Under the pieces are notes generated by a model. That model had not been told where the DNA came from. It ran no database searches and saw only the letters and a program-made list of their open reading frames with translations. From Begonia masoniana (lineage: Eukaryota > Streptophyta > Magnoliopsida > Cucurbitales > Begoniaceae), in the NCBI GenBank assembly GCA_022432975.1, contig CM039505.1, positions 46,730,544-46,794,543 on the forward strand: a DNA stretch of 64,000 bases. The letters run 5' to 3'. The position numbers were made by a program, and so were the translations under genes. Positions 56,377 to 64,000 of this stretch are shown here, piece by piece. Numbering within the stretch: position 1 is the first letter of the stretch; every line of letters begins with the position of its first letter.

Positions 56377-57984
56377 GGACGACTGTTTAAAAAACAGAAT
56401 GGACGACTGTTTAAAAAACAGAATGGACGACTGTTTAAAAAACAGAATGGACGACTGTTTAAAAAACAGAATGGACGACTGTTTAAAAAACAGAATGGAC
56501 GACTGTTTAAAAAACAGAATGGACGACTGTTTAAAAAACAGAATGGACGACTGTTTAAAAAACAGAATGGACGACTGTTTAAAAAACAGAATGGACGACT
56601 GTTTAAAAAACAGAATGGACGACTGTTTAAAAAACAGAATGGACGACTGTTTAAAAAACAGAATGGACGACTGTTTAAAAAACAGAATGGACGACTGTTT
56701 AAAAAACAGAATGGACGACTGTTTAAAAAACAGAATGGACGACTGTTTAAAAAACAGAATGGACGACTGTTTAAAAAACAGAATGGACGACTGTTTAAAA
56801 AACAGAATGGACGACTGTTTAAAAAACAGAATGGACGACTGTTTAAAAAACAGAATGGACGACTGTTTAAAAAACAGAATGGACGACTGTTTAAAAAACA
56901 GAATGGACGACTGTTTAAAAAACAGAATGGACGACTGTTTAAAAAACAGAATGGACGACTGTTTAAAAAACAGAATGGACGACTGTTTAAAAAACAGAAT
57001 GGACGACTGTTTAAAAAACAGAATGGACGACTGTTTAAAAAACAGAATGGACGACTGTTTAAAAAACAGAATGGACGACTGTTTAAAAAACAGAATGGAC
57101 GACTGTTTAAAAAACAGAATGGACGACTGTTTAAAAAACAGAATGGACGACTGTTTACAGAACAGAATGGACGACTGTTTAAAAAACAGAATGGACGACT
57201 GTTTAAAAAACAGAATGGACGACTGTTTAAAAAACAGAATGGACGACTGTTTAAAAAACAGAATGGACGACTGTTTAAAAAACAGAATGGACGACTGTTT
57301 AAAAAACAGAATGGACGACTGTTTAAAAAACAGAATGGACGACTGTTTAAAAAACAGAATGGACGACTGTTTAAAAAACAGAATGGACGACTGTTTAAAA
57401 AACAGAATGGACGACTGTTTAAAAAACAGAATGGACGACTGTTTACAGAACAGAATGGACGACTGTTTACAGAACAGAATGGACGACTGTTTAAAAAACA
57501 GAATGGACGACTGTTTAAAAAACAGAATGGACGACTGTTTACAGAACAGAATGGACGACTGTTTAAAAAACAGAATGGACGACTGTTTAAAAAACAGAAT
57601 GGACGACTGTTTAAAAAACAGAATGGACGACTGTTTAAAAAACAGAATGGACGACTGTTTAAAAAACAGAATGGACGACTGTTTAAAAAACAGAATGGAC
57701 GACTGTTTAAAAAACAGAATGGACGACTGTTTAAAAAACAGAATGGACGACTGTTTAAAAAACAGAATGGACGACTGTTTAAAAAACAGAATGGACGACT
57801 GTTTAAAAAACAGAATGGACGACTGTTTAAAAAACAGAATGGACGACTGTTTAAAGAACAGAATGGACGACTGTTTAAAAAACAGAATGGACGACTGTTT
57901 AAAGGACAGAATGGACGACTGTTTACCGAACATAATGGACGACTATTTACAGAACAGAATGGACGACTGTTTACAGAACAGAAT
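56377..57984. repeat. 24-bp satellite array, 67 units
   Basis: 1608 bp, exactly 67 times 24. Each unit begins ggacgactg and contains the hairpin CTGTTTAAAAAACAG (6-bp arms, 3-base loop). Most units are identical; variants with ttacagaac are scattered near 57155, 57445, 57470, 57540 and at the right end, and changes cluster in the last five units. Because 24 is divisible by three, both strands show open frames of about 550-570 codons (MDDCLKNR repeated, and SILFFKQS repeated), which I do not regard as genes. Confidence 0.98.
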
Positions 57985-59514
57985 CCAACACTCCATCGAT
58001 TGATCTGCTACCCCAGCCGATCGATCGGCTACCTCTCTGTTTCACATCTACATGTCCTAATAACCTCACAACTCACTATTAAACTTCTTCCCAACCTCTT
58101 TAGACACAAAATGCGTCTAAACCCCAAAAACCCGATTCAAAACGTATTTTTTAAACGTGTTAGAAAACATGACAGAAGTTCAAGAAATCTAACTGCATGG
58201 ATAGTTCTAAAACTCGAGACAATTTATGCACAACCTAAAAGGAAAAGATTCCAAACAATTCCAGTATATTTCAAGAAAATTACAACTGTCAGAACAGAGG
58301 TTTTAAAACATCAACACAATTCCTATACATCACATGAATCCCAAAACTGTACAAACTCGACATACCCTTCAAAACTACACCCCACAGGTCAAAATGCGTC
58401 TGACTGCCGCAACCAACCCCACGAGCTCGTCCCGCTAACTACATCCTACTCGTCGGCTTGAGGCACAAAGTCCTTATCCAGAGGATCCATACCTACAACA
58501 GAGAGTTCAACTATAAGCCTAGAGCTCAGTAAGGACATACAATGCAGTGATGCATATGCTATGCATGAACTTTTGAATACTTGAACATTACTTTACATTA
58601 CATTCAAGTGAACAGGGGTATAAGTGGGGCTTATAGAGGAACTGGAGCAACAGGAGTACACAACAGGTACATAACAGGATAACAGGATGCCAGTCCCCAT
58701 CCTACACTTAACCGTACATTACATTCACATTTTATCTTTCTTAACTTCAAATCGCGTGCATAAAACATTGGTATGCCTTTCAAGAAATACGTGTATGCAT
58801 GAACATATACAGTGCTTAAACGTAACTTAAACAGGCGACATGTTATAAAAGCTAGCATAAAACAGAGCACATTTAACATAGACATAACCTACGGCCTAAC
58901 TACCCCAACAACAACCCCCAACTACGTAAAAACTTAGTATCTCCGTGATGTAGGGCCTTAAGGGCCAACTTATACGCATGAACTTACCGGATGCCGTAGA
59001 GTTGGAGCTTCACACGTACGTCCTTGGCGATTTTGCAAACCTATAGTGTGTATATCGGACCATTAACCCTTAAACTTAACAAAACTAACGAATAACTAAC
59101 CTAAACTCGTTAACTAACGTAGAGGATTACCTTAAACGAAGAAAATAGGTGGAAAAATTGGAAGAGTGGGCTGGGAAATCACCACTCGTCGTCTGGAGGA
59201 GAGAAAGGCAAGGAGAAGAAAAATGAAAAGAAGAAGTTTTACGTTGAAGGGAAGAAGAATAGAGTTTTGGCTTCTTCAACAAGCTTGGACAAGTGTCAAG
59301 CATGCATTGGCTCCATCCTAACCACCTTAATTGCCTTCCTAAATTGCTCATCCATTGTTTCCAAACTAATAGTTTTGTTTTGGTTATGCTTTTGTTTGGT
59401 TTTCCTGCTAAACACGCCAACAAATTCCGCTAAACATTCATTATATTAATATCAACTTAATCCCGTACAATAATCCAATGGGGTAATTACATGGTCAAAA
59501 TACCGGGTGTTACA
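57985..59514 (-). mobile_element. 3' LTR of element G (family A), truncated at the satellite
   Basis: The minus strand starts TGTAACACCCGG at 59514 and follows family A block by block: gacacttg...gttgaagaagcc near 59275, ggcccttaagg near 58960, tataagtggggcttatagagg near 58620, and the catgcatagca block near 58560. It reaches the array at the position where A1 and A2 carry their minisatellites. The 3' remainder of the LTR is not found beyond the array. A purine tract (tggttggtggaa) lies at 59515-59526. Confidence 0.88.
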
Positions 59515-59526
59515 TTCCACCAACCA

Positions 59527-60073
59527 TAACAGAATTTTGGTCCCCAAAATTTACTTAAACAAATAGTTCTGGATATCGGTCCCTAACGTCTCGTTGTCTC
59601 TCCCAAGTGGCCTCCTCCACATTATGGTTGCGTCATAGAACCTTCACCAATGGGATCACCCTGTTGCGCAACACCTTGATCGAAGAATCTAAAATCTTTA
59701 CGGGCCTTTCTTCGTATGTCAGCGTCGGGTGGATATCTATGTCCACCGGTTCCATGATCTGAGTAGGATCTCGTATATATTTTCTCAGCATCGAAACGTG
59801 AAAAACGTCGTGAACTTCATTCATGGACGCTGACAGCTGTAGTCTGTAAGCTCTGCTTCCAACTCTTTTTAAGATGGGAAATGGCCCAACGAACCTTGGA
59901 CTGAGCTTCCCTCTCTTACCAAACCTCATCACGCCCTTGAAAGGCGACACCTTCAGGAATACTTCATCGCCTTCAGTGAATTCTAAGTCTTTTCTCCTCT
60001 GATCCGCATAACTTTTCTGTCGACTCTGAGCAGTACCGATCCGTTGTCTGATAATAGTCACTATGTCAGACAT
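59527..60073 (-). pseudogene. Element G: integrase C-terminus
   Basis: Reads MSDIVTIIRQRIGTAQSRQK, VSPFKGVMRFGKRGK, FHVSMLRKYIRDP and VLRNRVIPLVKV. After a stop at about 59633 comes NHNVEEATWERQRDVRD, the chromodomain-type tail. The same end is seen in elements B and C. Confidence 0.9.
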
Positions 60074-60649
60074 CTACTGTAATAACTCGGGGCCAACAAG
60101 CCTGGCTTCTCCAACCTCGTCCCAGCACAAGGGAGACCTGCACTTTCTGCCGTAAAGAGCCTCGTAGGGAGCCATACCGATTGTAGCCTGGTAGCTATTA
60201 TTATAAGAAAACTCCACTAACGTTAAAAACTTGCTCCAAGAAGCTTGAAATTCCATCACGTACGACCTTAACATATCCTCCAATATCTGAATCGTTCTCT
60301 CGAATTGTCCGTCCGTTTGTGGGTGAAACGCCATGCTGAAATTTAACTTGGTACCCAAGGAGTTTTGCAAGCTCATCCAAAACCTCGACGTAAATCTAGG
60401 ATCCCGGTCAGAGACGATTGACACCGGTATTCCATGCAGCTTAATAATCTCGTTAATATACAGCTCTGCATATTGATCCATAAAGAAGGTCGTCTTCACA
60501 GGTAGAAAATTGGCCGACTTTGTCAGTCTGTCCACTATGACCCATATGCTATTATGGCCCCTAGCCGTCCTCGGTAGGCCAACAACGAAATCCACAGTGA
60601 TGTTCTTCCCATTTCCATTCAGGGATTGGGAGAGGCTGAAGTGTTCCAC
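60074..60649 (-). pseudogene. Element G: integrase core
   Basis: Reads VDFVVGLPRTARGHNSIWVI, IVSDRDPRFTSRFWMSL and [19 protein letters not shown], covering the D, D, E region, and continues to YEALYGRKCRSPLCWDEVG. Open for 191 codons. A stop separates it from the C-terminal part, and a frameshift near 60600-60640 separates it from the upstream part. Confidence 0.92.
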
Positions 60650-61740
60650 TTGGTCGTTGATGCTCAGCCTTCACTTGTTGACATACCATACAAGACTCCA
60701 CATATTTGGCAACCTCATTCTTCATATTTGGCCACCAGAAGTGAAGTTTCAAATCTCGATACATCTTCGTGCTTCCTGGATGTATTGAGAAAAAAGACAA
60801 GTGGGCTTCTGACAAAATATCCTTTCGTAGCTCTTCATCTCTCGGTACGTACCACCTATTTTTGAACTTAAGAATACCATCTTCCGAATGACTGAACTCG
60901 GAAGAGGCCATAGGTAACTTGCTCACTATATCGGCCATTTCCTTCGAATTGACCTTTTGGGCTTCCTTTATTCGATCCAGAATGGTTGGCCGTAATGTCA
61001 GATCCGCCAACACAGCCGATAACTCGGAAACTATCTCCATATCAAACTTCTAATTTCTATCTTCAAAGGCACTGATACGGCCGACATAGCTGGTTGTATA
61101 GTAGCTGGCATCCTGCTCAACGCATCGGCTACCACATTAGCTTTTTCGGGGTGGTATTTGATCTCGATGTCATAATCTTTTACAAACTCGAGCCACCGTC
61201 GTTGCCTCATGTTTAACTCTTTCTAGGTAAATATATACTTCAAGCTCTTGTGATCAGAAAACACCTCACATGACTGTCCATATAAGTGGTGTCTCCATAC
61301 CTCCAGTGCATAGACAACTGCCGCTAACTCCAGATCGTGAGTAGGGTAGTTTTGCTCATAATTCTTCAATTGTCTGGATGCGTATGCCACCACTTTTTCC
61401 TCCTGCATTAATACGCATCCCAAACCAACCTTTGACGCATCGCAGTATACACTAAATTTTTTGTCTTCTACTGGCAATACCAATAAAGGAGCAGTGGTTA
61501 ATTTCTGCTTAAGCGTTTGAAAACTCTCTTCGCAAGCTTCAAACCACTTGAACTTGATGTCTTTCCTCGTTAAGCTGGTCATAGGCTTTGTTATCACAGA
61601 AAATCCCTTGATAAACTTTCTGTAGTAACCAGTTAGCCCGATAAAACTCCGTACCTCACTAGCATTCCTCGGCCTCGGCCATTCTTTCACTGGCCTGAAT
61701 CTTGGCCGGATCCATAGACACTCCTTCTGCAGACACCACA
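60600..61740 (-). pseudogene. Element G: RNase H and integrase finger
   Basis: RNase H motifs [34 protein letters not shown] and [12 protein letters not shown] run from 61490 to 61223. After a frame change near 61200-61050, the H2C2 finger follows at 60561-61040 ([18 protein letters not shown], then [12 protein letters not shown]). Confidence 0.9.
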
Positions 61741-62340
61741 TGGCCTAAGAAGTTAATCTTGCTCAACCAGAATTCAAAGTTCGACAATTTGGCGTACAAT
61801 TGGTGTTGTCTCAGCATCGATAGCACATTCGCCAAGTGCACGTCGTGCTCTCCTTCATTACGAGAATAAACCAGGATGTCGTCGATGAAAACGATAATAA
61901 ATTTATCCAAGAAATCTTGGAATATCTTGTTAATCAGGTCCATAAATGTCGCCGAGGCATTAGTCAACCCAAACGACATCACCAAGAATTCGTAGTGTCC
62001 GTATCAGGTCCTGAAGGTGAGTCTTTGGAATATCACTGGCTCTAACCTTCAGTTGATAATAACCGGAGCACATATCAATCTTTGAAAATACTCGAGCCCC
62101 TTGTAGCTGGTCAAACAAGTCGTCGATCCTCGGCAACGGGTACTTATTCTTGATGGTTAACTTGTTCAGCTCACGGTAATCAATGCACATACGTAAGGAC
62201 TCATCCTTCTTCTTAACAAACAAGACAGGACGCCACACGGAGAGAAACTAAGGCGTACGAAGCCCTTGTCCACAAATTCCTTTAGCTGAGTCTTTAACTC
62301 CCTCAGCTCTATTGACGCCATACGGTACAGGATTCTTCAA
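61659..62340 (-). pseudogene. Element G: reverse transcriptase
   Basis: Reads [20 protein letters not shown] (about 62190), [33 protein letters not shown] and the active site [11 protein letters not shown] (about 61870), then [15 protein letters not shown]. Frameshifts near 62010 and 61670 and one near 62240 break it. A tandem ttacc repeat near 62465-62480 also disrupts the upstream linker. Confidence 0.92.
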
Positions 62341-62474
62341 TACCGATTCGACACCAGGACATATTTCAATTTTGAACTCAATCTCGCGATCCGGTGGCAA
62401 CCCCGGTAAGTGATCTAAGAAAACCTCTGAGAAGTTTCGGACATCCGAAATATCTTGAAGTTCCTTACCTTACC

Positions 62475-62950
62475 TTACCTTTTAACATCCACTACGTGGG
62501 CAAGAAATCTGATACATCCTGACCTCATCAGCTGTTGAGCTTTCAAGGAGGCTATAACAGGCATAATGTGTTGCTTTGATATAGCCTGATAGGAGAACTC
62601 TTCCTCGTTCGGGCACTTAAAAGACACCAGCCCGGACCTGCAATTAATGGTGGCGTGATGTATAAACAGCCAATCCATTCTCAGAATTACATCGTATCCT
62701 TTCATACAAATGATGATAAGATTGACATGCAATTTCTGGTCCCAAACCGACACTATATCGCCCTAGCATTGCCTGCTCGGAGTGCATACACTCTCCGAAC
62801 GGTAGCATGACATTGTAGGGTTGATCTGCGGCACAATGCATAACTTATCCTTACCCACGAAGTCCGTTGCCACAAACGAATGTGTGGCCCCCGTGTCCAA
62901 CAAAGTATAGGCAGGTGAATTACAAATCAAGATAGTACCTGTGATCGCTG
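62475..62950 (-). pseudogene. Element G: protease, frameshifted
   Basis: Pieces in two frames: YTLLDTGATHSFVATDF (about 62850-62910), then MLPFGECMHSEQAM, and GYDVILRMDWLFIHHATINC. The conserved glycine of the ILG hairpin is replaced by arginine (ILRMDW). The active-site DTG is still readable. Confidence 0.82.
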
Positions 62951-63979
62951 TGTGATGGGCGTCACATCATCCTCAATCATAGCGAACACCCTTGGAATGG
63001 CACGGTTCGGCCGCCTATCTGGCATAGGGCAATCTCGGACGTGATGACCCTCTTTGTCGTATCGGAAGCGACAATCAGTAAAGAGCCTGCAGTAATCTAT
63101 GTGACTTCTCTGGCAACGTGGGCATACATGAAGCTGAGGAGCTCCCATTGGTATTTCCCACTTGTCCTGATAAGCAGCAGTCTCATTGGGCCTCTTAACG
63201 CCCCTGTTCTATTGCTGTTGTGGTTGTCAATCTTGACCCCGTTGTTGTTGTTGAGGGGCATCACGAAGGAATCTCTTTGATGAATCCCTCTGTTTCTGAG
63301 ACTTCATTCCCAAGGCTTCCAACTGATAAGCCTTGGCCACCACTTTCATGTACAGGGCCTCATCAAAACCCCCGGTCGTGATTCCCCGTAAAATATCCAT
63401 CTTCAGACCCTAGATAAACTGGTGTACCTTGTTTTCGTCGGTGGCCACCAGATGAGGTGCGTAGCGGGATATTGACTCAACTTCTGAACATATTCGGCCA
63501 CCGATCCATATTGCCGCAGCCGAGAGAATTCCATCATCTTTTCCTTCCTTGCACTGCGGTCGAAGTACTTCTCATAGAAAATCCTCTTGAATCCACTCCA
63601 ACCCATCCCCACTGTTGTTGCTTGGATGGTGTCCCACCAAAATCGTGCATTCTTGGTGAGATGAAACGTGGCACATAAGACCTTCTTATTCTCTTCCACT
63701 TTTGCATAGCTGAACATTCGTTCAATCTGTCGGATCCATTCCTCAGCGTGAGTTGGGTCCATCAATAATCCATCAAATGTAGGCGGATAGAGCCGTTGGA
63801 ATCTATCTCCACCGGTGTCACGTGGAGCATTCGCATGATTGTTGTTGTTGTTGTTATTCCCATTATCCTCCCTCGCCATCATCTGCTCCACCATGCGGGA
63901 CTGTAACCCCCACCAACTCAGTTAAACGGTCAATGGCATCGGCGCTATCGTTCGCCTCACCTTTGCGTCCTCTCACCAT
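62951..63979 (-). pseudogene. Element G: Gag with lost zinc knuckle
   Basis: Starts at ATG 63979 (MVRGRKGEANDSADAIDRL). After a frameshift near 63905 it reads FQRLYPPTFDGLLMDPTHAE, FHLTKNARFWWDTI and MMEFSRLRQYGSVAEYV. Further frame changes follow to a proline/glutamine-rich part. The knuckle at about 63020-63075 reads RFRYDKEGHHVRDC, so the first two zinc-binding cysteines are replaced by arginine and tyrosine. The 5' LTR lies outside the window. Confidence 0.88.
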
Positions 63980-64000
63980 TTTTATGAAAATCCTATACAT

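Noticed and set aside
56294..58003. 569-codon open frame (MDDCLKNR repeated) and a 553-codon frame on the other strand
   Set aside because: Both follow from a 24-bp repeat whose unit is divisible by three and lacks stops in those frames; no flanking coding sequence or domain.

Overview
The window is plant nuclear DNA, probably from a dicot. It holds Ty3/gypsy (Tekay/Del-like) and Ty1/copia elements with Met-tRNA primer sites, a Cassandra-type TRIM, Mutator-like and hAT DNA transposons, AT-rich intergenic DNA and one plant-type RING-H2 (ATL) gene. That gene (2512-3081, minus strand) is the only intact host-type gene I can support. Nearly everything else is transposable-element sequence, most of it broken by stops, frameshifts or nested insertions. 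One 100-N assembly gap lies at 48907-49006.

Layout. 1-2172: end of a gypsy-type LTR and the 3' part of a plus-strand copia element with its LTR. 2512-3081: RING-H2 gene with about 0.8 kb of upstream DNA. 3901-15200: a probable hAT-like element holding a Mutator-like element (MULE, about 4156-14692). The MULE has long inverted repeats filled with short palindromes, a plus-strand mudrA-like transposase pseudogene, a convergent minus-strand second gene, a palindromic MITE between them, and a solo LTR (4755-8017) in its left arm. 15201-17139: unassigned. 17140-27776: a minus-strand copia element hit by a Cassandra TRIM (18497-21955, itself hit by a solo gypsy LTR at 18967-21596), by a solo LTR (24212-27651) and by gypsy element B (from 27777). 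B is hit by gypsy element C (from 32201). C's polyprotein gene is hit by gag-protease element D (34725-41595) and by a hAT-type element (42221-43431) that carries what looks like a bZIP gene fragment. Beyond the gap: an LTR fragment, an RNase H-like fragment, a minus-strand solo LTR (50103-52341), about 3.4 kb of AT-rich DNA, a 67-unit 24-bp satellite array, and a minus-strand gypsy element G running to the window end.

Perfect target-site duplications read directly from the sequence fix the nesting: ctccc, gaagt, gtaag, taact, ctttc, aatat (5 bp each) and acacacgc (8 bp). The insertion order is therefore copia first, then Cassandra, LTR A2 and element B independently, then C in B, then D and the hAT element in C.

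The most unusual features are: (1) one LTR family (A) with a tandem-repeat block at about the same internal position but a different repeat unit in each copy (about 27, 30 and 24 bp); (2) a MULE whose terminal repeats are arrays of hairpins with mirrored TATA boxes facing two convergent genes; (3) element D, a gag-protease element whose frame continues into a protein I do not recognise instead of reverse transcriptase; (4) the bZIP-like fragment with a retained splice donor inside a hAT element; (5) sequence modules shared by three otherwise dissimilar LTR families.
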